Counted from the stretch's first letter, positions 8,199 through 17,602 are shown. The stretch: 64,000 nt of DNA from Flagellimonas sp. S3867 (GCF_014698935.1 NZ_JACVMN010000001.1:1302001-1366000); one strand, 5' to 3'. The notes: generated from the sequence alone by a model not told the origin. Numbers and translations: made by a program.

Positions 8199-9047
8199 AT
8201 GACCAAACGAACCCTTGTTTTTATTTTGATAATTATCGGGTTAATCCTCTTTTCTTCATCAATGCACAAGAGTCTAAATCTCGGCACAAATAGTTCAACT
8301 ACATTCAAAACCTTGGTCTGGTCTGATGAATTTGAAGATGACGGCCCAATAAATAAGGAAAAGTGGTTTCAACAAACCAAACTTCCCCCAGGCGGAAGCT
8401 GGTGGGGAGGCTTAATTCAGCATTATACGGACCGTGATGATAATTCCCATGTAAAAGATGGTCTTTTAAATATTGTTGCCAAAAAACAAGAATTTCACGA
8501 TCAAGGGGAGGTTAAGCAATTTACTTCTGCAAGATTAAATTCAAAATTCGCTTTCACCTATGGACGAGTAGAGGTTAGAGCTAAATTACCAGAAGGTGTT
8601 GGTACCTGGCCTGCAATTTGGATGTTGAATAAAAATATCAACGAAGATGGTGCATATTGGCAAAAACAGGGATTTGGAGAGGTAAATTGGCCAATTTGTG
8701 GTGAAATAGATATTCTAGAACATTGGGGAAAGAATCAAGATTATGTGCAAAGTGCGGTGCACACGGCCGCAAGTTACGGGCATGATGTGGTAAACCTAAG
8801 CGGTAAGAACATAACAAGTGCGTCAGATGAATTTCATGTATACAGTGTTGAATGGACCAAAGAGAAAATGGCATTTAGTGTGGATGGAGACATTCATTAC
8901 GTGTACAATCCATCACATAAAAATTCGGATAACTGGCCCTTTGACACAGATCAGTATATTATCTTGAATATTGCTATTGAACCCGATATTGACCCCAATT
9001 TTGTTGAAAGCTCCATGCAAATAGATTATGTAAGAATTTATCAATGA
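8199..9047 (+). CDS. glycoside hydrolase family 16 (laminarinase-like beta-glucanase)
   Basis: This is a 282-residue GH16 enzyme. The catalytic motif GEIDILEH gives nucleophile Glu169, Asp171 and acid/base Glu174, and GTWPAIWML (about 135-143) is the conserved strand before it. YGRVEVRAKLP and the C-terminal IDYVRIYQ are also standard. The frame opens at 8139, but the ATG at 8199 starts MTKRTLVFILIIIGLILFSS, an N-terminal signal or anchor helix. It should cut beta-1,3(4)-glucans such as laminarin outside the inner membrane. First gene of a four-gene plus-strand run with an ARH-fold lipoprotein, a sialidase and an esterase. No SusCD pair is in the window. Confidence 0.92.
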   Translation: MTKRTLVFILIIIGLILFSSSMHKSLNLGTNSSTTFKTLVWSDEFEDDGPINKEKWFQQTKLPPGGSWWGGLIQHYTDRDDNSHVKDGLLNIVAKKQEFHDQGEVKQFTSARLNSKFAFTYGRVEVRAKLPEGVGTWPAIWMLNKNINEDGAYWQKQGFGEVNWPICGEIDILEHWGKNQDYVQSAVHTAASYGHDVVNLSGKNITSASDEFHVYSVEWTKEKMAFSVDGDIHYVYNPSHKNSDNWPFDTDQYIILNIAIEPDIDPNFVESSMQIDYVRIYQ

Positions 9048-9077
9048 CAGTCTCGAATGCTACACAAACCAACCAGC

Positions 9078-10427
9078 ATGTTTAAAAGTCATATCCTATT
9101 GGTATTTTGCCTGGTCTTTTTATCCTCATGCAATACGGAAAAAAAGAAGCATTCCGAAAAATCTGCTGATGTTGAGCCAGATAGTGTTGAATATGTTAGT
9201 ATTTCCCGTGACAGGTACTACAATCAATTATATGGTTTTTGGTTGGGGCAATGTATTGCCAATTGGACAGGCTTGGTAACGGAGATGGATAAAATTGGCA
9301 ATATCGGGGAAATTAAAACGGGGAATTTTTACACTCGTGAAGATTGGGGGAGCCCTGATTTGCCAAGTATATGGGGCGAAGGCATTCCCAGCGAACTATC
9401 ACCTACAATTGATTTTGTTTTTAGAGACACCACTGAAATTTGGGGAGCTGATGATGATACAGATATAGAATACATATATCAACATCTTATGCATTCAATA
9501 GACACCAATATTTTAACCCCTAAACAAATACGTGATGGTTGGTTAAAACACATAAAACATGAAGAAGAGAATTTTTTATGGGTTTCCAATCAAAGGGCTT
9601 TTGATTTAATGAAGGAGGGGGTTCTGCCCCCTGAAACGGGAAATCCGGACAACAACGAGCATTTTGAAATGATCGATGCCCAACTAACAACAGAGATATT
9701 TGGGCTGTTCTCCCCTGCAAGGCCCGATGTTGCTTTGTCAATTGCCCAATTGCCCATCCAGACCACCGCGCGTGAAGAAGCAGAGCAAATTTCAAAGTTT
9801 TATGTAACCATGCATGCTTTGGCATCAACAATTGATACGGACAGAAACATGCCACAGCAAATTATGTGGATGGCCCAACAGGGAAGGAAGGTTCTTACGG
9901 ACACTTCTTATGCGGCCAAAATGTTCGATTACACCCTTGCTAAATACAAATCGGGCATTCCTTGGGAACAAACTAGGGATTCCATCTATACAAGATATCA
10001 GGTAAATCAAAAAGATGGCTACGACATAACTTCCAAGAACTTATATTGCAACGGATGCTTTGCGGCCGGAATAAACTTTGCAGCAAGTTTGGTAAGTCTT
10101 TTTTATGGTGAAGGGGATTTTAAGGAAACTATAAAAATTGGCACACTGGCGGGATGGGACTCTGATAATCCGACTGCTACTTGGGGTGGTTTAATCGGTT
10201 TTATGGTTGGAAAAGAGGGCATTGAAAAAACCTTTAACAGAAAATTTTCCAATCGATATAATATCCATAGGACTCGCCAGAATTTTCCAAATGATGGCAT
10301 TGATACTTTTGAGAATATGGCCCAAAAAGGTCTATTAATAACCGATAAAATAATAAAAGAGCAAATAGGGGGAACCATGGACATGAAAAATAACTCATGG
10401 AACATTCCGTTGAAAGATTTAGACTAA
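9078..10427 (+). CDS. ADP-ribosylglycohydrolase-fold lipoprotein
   Basis: The protein (449 aa from the ATG at 9078; the frame opens at 9057) starts with a lipoprotein signal MFKSHILLVFCLVFLSSC, lipobox LSSC. The body is of the ADP-ribosylglycohydrolase (ARH/DraG) family: YGFWLGQCIANWTG at the front, the metal-binding ADDDTD (near residue 125), and GTLAGWDSDNPTATWGGLIGF with the second Asp cluster. Known ARH enzymes remove ADP-ribose from proteins in the cytoplasm. A secreted, membrane-anchored member lying 30 bp after GH16 and 34 bp before a sialidase suggests it instead acts on a glycan. That is inference; the metal ligands look intact, so it is probably an active hydrolase. Confidence 0.88.
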   Translation: MFKSHILLVFCLVFLSSCNTEKKKHSEKSADVEPDSVEYVSISRDRYYNQLYGFWLGQCIANWTGLVTEMDKIGNIGEIKTGNFYTREDWGSPDLPSIWGEGIPSELSPTIDFVFRDTTEIWGADDDTDIEYIYQHLMHSIDTNILTPKQIRDGWLKHIKHEEENFLWVSNQRAFDLMKEGVLPPETGNPDNNEHFEMIDAQLTTEIFGLFSPARPDVALSIAQLPIQTTAREEAEQISKFYVTMHALASTIDTDRNMPQQIMWMAQQGRKVLTDTSYAAKMFDYTLAKYKSGIPWEQTRDSIYTRYQVNQKDGYDITSKNLYCNGCFAAGINFAASLVSLFYGEGDFKETIKIGTLAGWDSDNPTATWGGLIGFMVGKEGIEKTFNRKFSNRYNIHRTRQNFPNDGIDTFENMAQKGLLITDKIIKEQIGGTMDMKNNSWNIPLKDLD

Positions 10428-10461
10428 ACATACAGTTGAATCGAAATGTAAAATCTTTTAA

Positions 10462-11586
10462 ATGAACCAATTACACTTTAAATACCCAAGTATCTTTATC
10501 ATTGCATGTTTTGGGTTACTAAGTAGCTGCAAACATGATAAAAAAACCATTTCGAAGGAAAAAATCCAATCCATAACACTTTTTGACTCAAAAATTGACC
10601 AAAATGTGGCCTGTTATAGAATTCCTTCTATCATAACAACTTTAAATGGCACTTTGATCGCGGCTATTGACGAACGGGTTGAATCTTGTAATGATCTTAG
10701 GGATAACAAAGACATTAATATTGTAATCCGAAAAAGTGAAGACAACGGTGTAACCTGGTCAGCTATTGCAAGTCTGGTGGACTATCCGTTTGGGGAATCG
10801 GCCTCTGACCCTTCAATGATTTTGGACGAAGATACGGGCGAGATTTTCCTTTTTTACAACTATATGAATTTGGAAACTCATCCTGACCAATACCTTTTTA
10901 AAGTAATAAAGAGCAAAGATCATGGAGAAAGTTGGTCACGCCCTATCGACATCACCAACCAAATAGCCCCGGAAAACTCAACCACCGATTTTCAATTTAT
11001 TACTTCAGGCAAGGGAATTCAGACAAGCTCGGGTAAATTACTGCATACTTTGGTAAACCTAGAAAAGGGGATTTTTGTTTTTGGAAGTGGCGACCATGGT
11101 GAAAATTGGTATCTAATTAATACCCCAATTACTCCGGGTGATGAATCAAAAATTGTTGAACTTTCGGACGGAAGCTGGATGGTCAATAGCAGAGTGAACA
11201 AAAGTGGATTGCGATATGTTCACAAATCCAGCAACAATGGGCAAAGTTGGGAAGCACATGCAGATTCAACCTTGATAGATCCCTCGTGCAATGCCAGTAT
11301 AATTCGATATAGCTTGGCAAAAAATGAAGGCATAAATCGTTTGTTGTTCAGCAACCCCAGCTCCAGTTCAGATCGTAAAAATCTGACCGTAAAGGTCAGT
11401 TATGATGAAGGTGAAAGCTGGAAGCACGCAAAGTCCATTGCATCAGAAATGGCGGCCTACTCTTCTTTGTGTATTTTAAAAGATGGAAAAATTGGACTAT
11501 TTTATGAGACCGACAATTATCAAAGGAATGTTTTTACAAGTTTTACTTTGGATTGGATCACCGATGGAGGAGATGTAACCCCGTAG
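10462..11586 (+). CDS. exo-alpha-sialidase-like lipoprotein (GH33/BNR)
   Basis: A 374-residue lipoprotein (lipobox LLSSC, Cys23) with the sialidase RIP motif (YRIP, residues 52-55) and a series of Asp-boxes S/T-x-D-x-G-x-x-W: SEDNGVTW (92-99), SKDHGESW (151-158), SGDHGENW, SSNNGQSW and SYDEGESW. A six-bladed propeller of the GH33 type is therefore expected. It would release terminal sialic-acid-like sugars (Neu5Ac or Kdn) from glycans at the cell surface. It sits 34 bp after the ARH-fold gene. Some BNR lipoproteins act on other sugars, so substrate specificity is not certain. Confidence 0.87.
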   Translation: MNQLHFKYPSIFIIACFGLLSSCKHDKKTISKEKIQSITLFDSKIDQNVACYRIPSIITTLNGTLIAAIDERVESCNDLRDNKDINIVIRKSEDNGVTWSAIASLVDYPFGESASDPSMILDEDTGEIFLFYNYMNLETHPDQYLFKVIKSKDHGESWSRPIDITNQIAPENSTTDFQFITSGKGIQTSSGKLLHTLVNLEKGIFVFGSGDHGENWYLINTPITPGDESKIVELSDGSWMVNSRVNKSGLRYVHKSSNNGQSWEAHADSTLIDPSCNASIIRYSLAKNEGINRLLFSNPSSSSDRKNLTVKVSYDEGESWKHAKSIASEMAAYSSLCILKDGKIGLFYETDNYQRNVFTSFTLDWITDGGDVTP

Positions 11587-11724
11587 TATTTTTAAAGATT
11601 TAAATTCAGTTTATTATGGATATACAAAAGAACAAAGAAAATGCAATCGCATTTTATAAAATGGAGTGTGAAGGAAACCTCGCCAGAGAAATTGATTGTA
11701 CGTCTAACCACATTTTTTCAACAT

Positions 11725-12342
11725 ATGAATAAGCTCATAACCTTGGTACTCATGATCCTGAGTGTCTATTCCTGCTCAAACGACCAAGAAACCACTATAC
11801 CCGATGAAAACATTGGCATTTTGTTTATTGGCAATAGTCTCACCTATTTTAATGATTTACCCATACTTGTAAGGGATAGGGTTGAAGCGCAAGGAAAAGA
11901 GATTACGGTTAAAATGGTGGCGTATCCCAATTATGCCATAGTGGATCATTGGGCAGATGGTGAGGTGCAACAACTCATTTCGAGCAAAAATTATGACTAT
12001 GTAATTATTCAACAAGGACCTTCATCGCAAAGTGAGGGTAGACAAATGCTCATAGAATCCGGCAAATTGTACAGCGATTTATGTGAACAAAATGATGCTA
12101 AACTATGTTATTTTATGGTCTGGCCTTCGATTAGCAATTACGGCACCTTTGATGGGGTCATTATAAACCATACGGATGCTGCAGCAATGAACAATTCAAT
12201 TTTGCTTCCTGTGGGCGAAGTTTGGAAAGCATACATTGACAACACCAACAATTTGGATTATTATGGCCCTGATGGATTTCACCCTTCTGTAAAAGGTAGT
12301 GAGGTTGCTGCGGAAGTTATTGTTGAACACTTGTTCAATTAA
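11725..12342 (+). CDS. SGNH/GDSL-family esterase, lipoprotein
   Basis: The frame opens at 11641, but the ATG at 11725 starts a lipoprotein signal (MNKLITLVLMILSVYSC) and gives 205 aa. Block I is GNSLT (catalytic Ser38), the oxyanion region is IIQQGPSSQSE, and block V is PDGFHPS, with catalytic Asp and His near residue 187. It should be a hydrolase that removes acyl or sulfate-like ester groups from a polymer. Its place at the end of the GH16-ARH-sialidase run suggests a sugar O-acetylesterase (sialate O-acetylesterases are SGNH enzymes), but this is inference. Confidence 0.87.
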   Translation: MNKLITLVLMILSVYSCSNDQETTIPDENIGILFIGNSLTYFNDLPILVRDRVEAQGKEITVKMVAYPNYAIVDHWADGEVQQLISSKNYDYVIIQQGPSSQSEGRQMLIESGKLYSDLCEQNDAKLCYFMVWPSISNYGTFDGVIINHTDAAAMNNSILLPVGEVWKAYIDNTNNLDYYGPDGFHPSVKGSEVAAEVIVEHLFN

Positions 12343-12359
12343 ACAAACTCGAAAAATGC

Positions 12360-13757
12360 TTATCCCTTTATTTTCTTGTTGGGAATGGTTCCATATTTGT
12401 CTATTAAATAGACCAAGCTGGCCATAGTTGCAGCTCCCAACTCCAGTTCACGTTTGTTTACATGTTCAAAAGTGTCATTTTCGGCATGGTGATGGTCAAA
12501 ATAGCGCTGAGAATCGGGGCGTAAACCTGCTAATACCAGATCTTCGCTTTTTAACGGACCTATATCGGCTCCGCTATACCCCTGTACAAACATATGAATA
12601 AGATAAGGCTCGAATAGACCTTTCCAACTTTGTACCTGCTTCAAATTTTCCTCAGAACAGTCAAAAGAAAAGCCCCTTGGAGTAAATCCACCTGAGTCGC
12701 TTTCCAGTGCAAAAACATGCTTTTCATTCTTATTTTGGGCCACTTCGGCATATTTGTTACCCCCTCTTAAGCCGTTTTCCTCATTCATAAACAATACCAC
12801 ACGAAGAGTGCGCTTTGGTTTATAACCTGTTTCTTTAAGTAGTCGCAACACGTCCATACTCTGCACGCAGCCAGCACCATCATCATGTGAGCCATCTCCC
12901 AAATCCCAAGAATCCAAATGACCTCCAACGACCATTATTTCATTCGGATGTGTAGTTCCGCGAATTTCGCCAATAACGTTATAGGATTGCACATCATCAA
13001 ACTGCTTGCAATTTTGTCTGAAAAAGAATTTGATATCTGGATCAAGCTTCAGTGTGGTACTCAACAATTCAGCACCTTTAGTGCTAATAGCGGCAGCCGG
13101 AACTCTATCGGAAACCGGGGTATCCCCATAACTCATGGAACCAGTGTGCGGATAATTGTCCAATCGAAGCGTCATGGAACGTACAATGACACCTGCAGCA
13201 CCATACTTTCCTGCTTCTGCAGCACCTGCATATCGCTGGTCAACACATCCTGAATAAGATGCAAAAGTGCTGATCAATTTTGGGTCCATAGGTCGATTGT
13301 AAAAAACAATCTTGCCTTTAATCTTTTCCTTTCCCAATTTTTCCAATTCCTCAATCCCGCTTACTTCAATAATGTTGGCTTTTAGTCCACCGTCGGGCGT
13401 TGCAACTGACCCTCCAAGGGCACAAATAGGAACATTGGTGGTGAGTCCTGGTTTGGTTTCAAAATAAGCGAATTCGGGAGTGCCCCGCACCCATTTAGGC
13501 ACCATTACGGGTTGTAACCAAACCCTATCAAGTCCAAGGGAGTCGAGTTGATTTTTTGTATAATCAACTGCTTGCTGGGCTTGTACTGAGCCCGAGAGTC
13601 TACCCCCGATTTGGTTGGAGAGGTGATTGAGCCAATCATACGCTTTGCCATTGGCAAGGGCTTGATCATAGATTGCCCTTATTTGTTTTTCATCTTCTGA
13701 TTGTGCTAAAAATGGGGTAGATACCAGTAAAAAGGTTAAAAGTAAGATTGTTCTCAT
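12360..13757 (-). CDS. M28-family zinc aminopeptidase (carboxypeptidase Q-like)
   Basis: A 465-residue exported peptidase with signal peptide MRTILLLTFLLVSTPFLAQS. It has a PA-domain-like insert (residues about 100-240), then the M28 metal sites: VVGGHLDSWDLGDGSHDDGAG (His and Asp ligands), MNEENGLRGG (catalytic and ligand Glu), ALESDSGGFTP and later FDHHHAENDTFEHV. All expected ligands are visible. It should release N-terminal amino acids or dipeptides in the periplasm. The start codon overlaps the stop of the PPK2 gene by 4 bp, so the two are probably cotranscribed. Confidence 0.92.
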   Translation of the reverse strand: MRTILLLTFLLVSTPFLAQSEDEKQIRAIYDQALANGKAYDWLNHLSNQIGGRLSGSVQAQQAVDYTKNQLDSLGLDRVWLQPVMVPKWVRGTPEFAYFETKPGLTTNVPICALGGSVATPDGGLKANIIEVSGIEELEKLGKEKIKGKIVFYNRPMDPKLISTFASYSGCVDQRYAGAAEAGKYGAAGVIVRSMTLRLDNYPHTGSMSYGDTPVSDRVPAAAISTKGAELLSTTLKLDPDIKFFFRQNCKQFDDVQSYNVIGEIRGTTHPNEIMVVGGHLDSWDLGDGSHDDGAGCVQSMDVLRLLKETGYKPKRTLRVVLFMNEENGLRGGNKYAEVAQNKNEKHVFALESDSGGFTPRGFSFDCSEENLKQVQSWKGLFEPYLIHMFVQGYSGADIGPLKSEDLVLAGLRPDSQRYFDHHHAENDTFEHVNKRELELGAATMASLVYLIDKYGTIPNKKIKG

Positions 13758-14638
13758 TCAGCTTCTTTTTCCAATTCTTGTTTAAAGTTTTCTAAGTTAC
13801 TTTTTATTTTATCACTCAACTCGGGTTCCTCAATATCTTTATATTTTTTTAACGCTTTCAATAGAATGGAAGCCACGATCACCCTTGCCGCTTTTTTGTT
13901 ATCGGCAGGAATTATGTACCATGGTGCGTGTTCTTTGGATGTTCTGTTTATTGCTTCTTCATAACAATCTTGATAATGGTTCCAAAGCCTCCGTTCTTTA
14001 AGATCACCGGGTGAAAATTTCCAATTTTTTTCCTTTAATCGAAGTCTTCTTAGTAATCGTTGCCGTTGTTCTTCTTTAGACAAATGCAGGTAAAACTTGA
14101 ATATTAAGGTCCCATTTTCGGCAATATGTCGTTCAAAATCATTGATCTGGCGGTATCGGTGTTCCCAAAAAGTTGCATTAATGTCTTCTACCGACTCAAT
14201 ACCCGGAATGTTTTCGCCTAAAATGTATTCAGGATGTACTTTGGTCACCAATACATTTTCATAGTGCGTACGATTAAAAACACTGAATTTACCCCTTGCC
14301 GGCAAGGCTATATAGTGACGCCAGAGATAATCATGACTAAGTTCCAGTTCGGTAGGGACTTTAAAACTGTGTACTTCCACTCCCCTAACATTGAAATCCT
14401 TGAATACTTCCCTGATCAGGCTATCTTTTCCTGAGGTATCCATGCCTTGTAAGCATACCAAAACCCCGTATTTTCCATGGGCATATAGGACATCCTGAAA
14501 TTTTCCTAGCTTTTCCCGTATATCTTCCAGTTCTTTTTTCAATTCTTTTTCGGAAGCCCCAAAATTGGTAAATGTGGCTTTTTCAGAGAGTTTTATGGTA
14601 TTTTCTACCTGATAGGTGCTCAAATCAATTTTTTCCAT
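13754..14638 (-). CDS. polyphosphate kinase 2 family nucleotide phosphotransferase
   Basis: A 294-residue PPK2 enzyme: Walker A is GMDTSGKDSLIREVF (near residue 65), followed by VEVHSFKVPTELELSHDYLWRHY, FNRTHYENVLVTKVHP and the lid region RQRLLRRLRLKEKNWKFSPGDLKER. All are standard for PPK2. It transfers phosphate between polyphosphate and nucleoside mono- or diphosphates in the cytoplasm, and length fits the short one-domain classes (I or III). It is followed by the M28 peptidase with a 4-bp overlap, a pairing with no obvious metabolic link. Confidence 0.92.
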   Translation of the reverse strand: MEKIDLSTYQVENTIKLSEKATFTNFGASEKELKKELEDIREKLGKFQDVLYAHGKYGVLVCLQGMDTSGKDSLIREVFKDFNVRGVEVHSFKVPTELELSHDYLWRHYIALPARGKFSVFNRTHYENVLVTKVHPEYILGENIPGIESVEDINATFWEHRYRQINDFERHIAENGTLIFKFYLHLSKEEQRQRLLRRLRLKEKNWKFSPGDLKERRLWNHYQDCYEEAINRTSKEHAPWYIIPADNKKAARVIVASILLKALKKYKDIEEPELSDKIKSNLENFKQELEKEAE

Positions 14639-14818
14639 AGGTCTGAATATAGTTTTTTTTGGTCATTCCTTCAACCATCGCCTAAAAACTACCGTTCAAC
14701 GATCCTTTTTACATTTCATAGTTTTTGACCGTTTTTTATCGATTTTTTTCGTCGCTCGCCCAGCTCCCAACGTAACTTAGTGATAATCAAACAGACGCGT
14801 TGTCCCAAATCTAGCGTT

Positions 14819-15529
14819 ATGAAAACAAGAAAGATTATCCTGCTTATAGTCTTTATAATAGGCGTTCTCAGTCTATTATTAATGGCTTCATTCACTACCC
14901 GAAATGCATGTGAATATGCAAGTTCCAATATAGAGTATATTAAAGGTGAGCTGCAAAGTGCTATTATTTCCGATGATTTCGAAATGTCAAAATACCATGC
15001 GTTCAAAGCACTAAATGGTATTGAAAAGACTCGGTTGAACTTTTTGGATTGTGGTTGTTCTGCTGCAATAGAGAGTTTGGAAAAGACTTCTACATACTTA
15101 AAAAGTGCTACGGCAACCAAATCTTTTGAGGATTCGAAGGAATGGTTGCATCTAGCTTTGGAAAATACCGTTATTGGTATTAAGGTACTACGGGTTTTTG
15201 AGCAGGAAACCTCTAGTCATTATGGTAACGATCTTTTGGTTATGAACACTAAAGATGCCATGGAAAATGAGGTAGGTACGCTTTTGCCTCAAGGTGACCT
15301 TAAGAAACTTGTACACAAATGTCTTTTGGGGTTTGAGACCTCATTGGATAAAGTGGTTACTGAGGTGGAATGTGAAGAGGCCAGCAGATTTATTACCAAG
15401 ATTCATGAAGAGGCGCAATCTACCTTGCTCAAAACGGAGTTGACGGTTGCTAAAAAAGAATATCACCAACGTGTGAAAACTATTGCCAAAGAGGCTTTGA
15501 ACAAATTGGGCGAATGTTCGGAAGAGTAA
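14819..15529 (+). CDS. hypothetical protein with N-terminal membrane helix, 236 aa
   Basis: The frame is open from 14780, but the ATG at 14819 begins MKTRKIILLIVFIIGVLSLL, an N-terminal anchor helix, and is preferred. The rest is hydrophilic and helical with many Lys/Glu, including two Cys near CGCSAAIESLEKT and one at VECEEAS. Overall it resembles a periplasmic helical-bundle protein. I recognise no family. It is divergent from PPK2 and lies tail-to-tail with the response regulator, 1 bp apart. Confidence 0.75.
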   Translation: MKTRKIILLIVFIIGVLSLLLMASFTTRNACEYASSNIEYIKGELQSAIISDDFEMSKYHAFKALNGIEKTRLNFLDCGCSAAIESLEKTSTYLKSATATKSFEDSKEWLHLALENTVIGIKVLRVFEQETSSHYGNDLLVMNTKDAMENEVGTLLPQGDLKKLVHKCLLGFETSLDKVVTEVECEEASRFITKIHEEAQSTLLKTELTVAKKEYHQRVKTIAKEALNKLGECSEE

Positions 15530-15530
15530 G

Positions 15531-16694
15531 TTATTTACTTGCAAATAACTTCACATCATCTTCTGACACTTCTTTGCCTCCCAGAATGATCAAGCGCTCA
15601 ACAACGTTACGTAGTTCTCTTACATTTCCGGTCCAATCATATCCTTTTAGAAGATCAATGGCTTTTTTCGCAAAATCTTTCTGGGCCGTACCTTGTTCTG
15701 ATGCGATTTTTTTGGCAAAATGGTCTATTAAGATGGGAATATCATCCCTACGATCATTAAGAGATGGTACTTTAATTAAAATAACTGCTAATCTATGATA
15801 CAGATCCTCCCTGAAGTTACCATCGGCTATTTCTTTTTTAAGATCCTTGTTGGTAGCCGCCAATACTCTAACATCAACTTTGATATCCTTATCCGTACCC
15901 ACCCTGGAAATTTTGTTTTCCTGTAGGGCGCGAAGCACCTTGGCTTGGGCCGATAGACTCATATCCCCGATTTCATCCAAAAAGATGGTTCCTTTGTTGG
16001 CAGCCTCAAATTTACCTGCTCTATCTTTTACAGCCGATGTAAAAGCCCCTTTTACATGACCAAAAAGTTCACTTTCTATCAATTCTGAAGGAATTGCAGC
16101 ACAATTTACTTCTATAAATGGCGCTGACGAGCGCTGACTCTTTTCATGTAGCCAATGCGCCACCAGCTCTTTTCCTGTACCATTGGGGCCAGTAATTAAA
16201 ACTCTAGCATCTGTGGGTGCTACTTTCTCGATCATGTCTTTGATAACATCAATTTCCTTGCTCTCTCCGACCATTTCATAGTTTTTGGAGACCTTCTTTT
16301 TAAGAATTTTGTTCTCCACTACCAACTCCTTCCGGTCCAAGGCGTTTCTAACTGTTGTCAGAAGTCTATTCAAATCTGGAGGTTTGGAAATGTAATCAAA
16401 GGCACCCAATCGCATGGTATTCACAGCAGTATCCAAATCTCCATGCCCTGAAATCATTATAAATGGGACTTCGGGTTTTATTTTTTTAGCGGCTTCCAAA
16501 ACTTCAACTCCATCCATTTTGGGCATTTTTATATCGCAAAGTACCAAGTCAAAATCGTCTTTCTTTATGGCTTCAACACCTCTTAGTCCGTCTTCGGCCT
16601 CATGAACATCATAGGTATCACTTTCCTCGCCCAAAATTTTTACCAACACTCTTCGGATGGCAGATTCATCTTCAATTACCAATATTTTTGACAT
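15531..16694 (-). CDS. NtrC-family response regulator lacking the C-terminal HTH
   Basis: 387 residues: a receiver domain (phospho-acceptor Asp54 in VLCDIKMP, residues 1-120), a short linker, and a sigma-54-interaction AAA+ domain with Walker A GPNGTGKE (169-176), the sigma-54 contact loop GAFTSA (216-221) and Walker B GTIFLDEIGDM (235-245). The protein stops at KEVSEDDVKLFASK, right after the AAA+ lid, so the Fis-type DNA-binding helix-turn-helix of classical NtrC is absent. It would activate sigma-54 RNA polymerase without binding an enhancer, or through a partner. The cognate kinase is not in the window. It is followed 10 bp before by the DUF6268 barrel gene on the same strand. Confidence 0.92.
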   Translation of the reverse strand: MSKILVIEDESAIRRVLVKILGEESDTYDVHEAEDGLRGVEAIKKDDFDLVLCDIKMPKMDGVEVLEAAKKIKPEVPFIMISGHGDLDTAVNTMRLGAFDYISKPPDLNRLLTTVRNALDRKELVVENKILKKKVSKNYEMVGESKEIDVIKDMIEKVAPTDARVLITGPNGTGKELVAHWLHEKSQRSSAPFIEVNCAAIPSELIESELFGHVKGAFTSAVKDRAGKFEAANKGTIFLDEIGDMSLSAQAKVLRALQENKISRVGTDKDIKVDVRVLAATNKDLKKEIADGNFREDLYHRLAVILIKVPSLNDRRDDIPILIDHFAKKIASEQGTAQKDFAKKAIDLLKGYDWTGNVRELRNVVERLIILGGKEVSEDDVKLFASK

Positions 16695-16704
16695 AGTCTG
16701 TTAT

Positions 16705-17601
16705 TTAAAAAATTCCAATTTTGAACCCAGTCCTAATATAGAGATTTGATTCATCATTCAATAAAAAAACATCGCCTCGGTCATCATTTCTCAACTTGCC
16801 CTCTTGTTCAAACGACCGTCCAAAAATTGCATATAGGGCCATCCGTTTTGAAATATTATATTGATAACCCACTGCACCTATCAATGCAGATAAAGAGATT
16901 TTGGACCCCAGTTGATTCGTTGGCAAAACGATATCGTCTTGGATGTTCAGAAAATAACCATCCAAGAATAATGCCAGTTCGAACGTATGCTTTTTGGTAA
17001 CATGGTGTTTGAAGTTTGATCGTGGTATTCCCAGGGTGAAAGACCATTTAGGGTGAAACCTTCGGTAGTAACTTACCAAAGGAAGAGGTACCGGGAGTCC
17101 CGTGGTACTATTATAGGACAACCCGAGGACAATTCGATAAGGTTTGTCGGCTTTGGCATTTTCTTTCCAAAAGGTCGCTGTGGCATTTAAAAAGAAATCA
17201 TCGGTCATCGCACCGTGCGTGAAGTTCGATGCTAGTCTTGGAGTAATAATGGTAACCAAATTCCAGTTTTCGTTCCATTTGGTGATAAATCCGAGGTTTA
17301 AATCAACAACATGAAATCGAATCAGGTCTCTTTTGTCAAAGGGAAATTCGCGAGAATAACCAATATCGAACCTATTGTATTCCATGCCAGCAATCAGGTA
17401 GTCTTTTTTTTCGTTGAGCTTAATGGGCAGATTGAACAAAAATTTATATCGCTGGGTCTTTATGCCTGTATCATTTTCAGGGATATTCAGGTAATCAATC
17501 TTAAACACATCGGAACTTTGGGCATGCAACAAGGTAGCATAAAAGAATCCTGCGGAAGCCAAAAGCACCCTAATAGTAGTATGATATGTCGAGGTTTTTA
17601 T
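16705..17601 (-). CDS. DUF6268-type outer-membrane beta-barrel protein; start codon uncertain
   Basis: The product is an exported beta-barrel with alternating hydrophobic strands (FTLGIPRSNF, VVDLNLGFITK, YIRTGFKIGIF at the end with terminal Phe). The first canonical start is GTG at 17568, which would give a signal peptide with no positive charge. The frame continues upstream without a stop to an ATA at 17601, only 1 bp after the stop of the mscS gene; reading from there gives (I)KTSTYHTTIRVLLASAGFFY, a normal n-region plus hydrophobic core, before the cleavage site HAQ. I therefore report the frame from 17601 and treat the start as unresolved (GTG 17568 is the alternative). Barrel function unknown. 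Confidence 0.75.
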   Translation of the reverse strand: MKTSTYHTTIRVLLASAGFFYATLLHAQSSDVFKIDYLNIPENDTGIKTQRYKFLFNLPIKLNEKKDYLIAGMEYNRFDIGYSREFPFDKRDLIRFHVVDLNLGFITKWNENWNLVTIITPRLASNFTHGAMTDDFFLNATATFWKENAKADKPYRIVLGLSYNSTTGLPVPLPLVSYYRRFHPKWSFTLGIPRSNFKHHVTKKHTFELALFLDGYFLNIQDDIVLPTNQLGSKISLSALIGAVGYQYNISKRMALYAIFGRSFEQEGKLRNDDRGDVFLLNDESNLYIRTGFKIGIF

Positions 17602-17602
17602 G

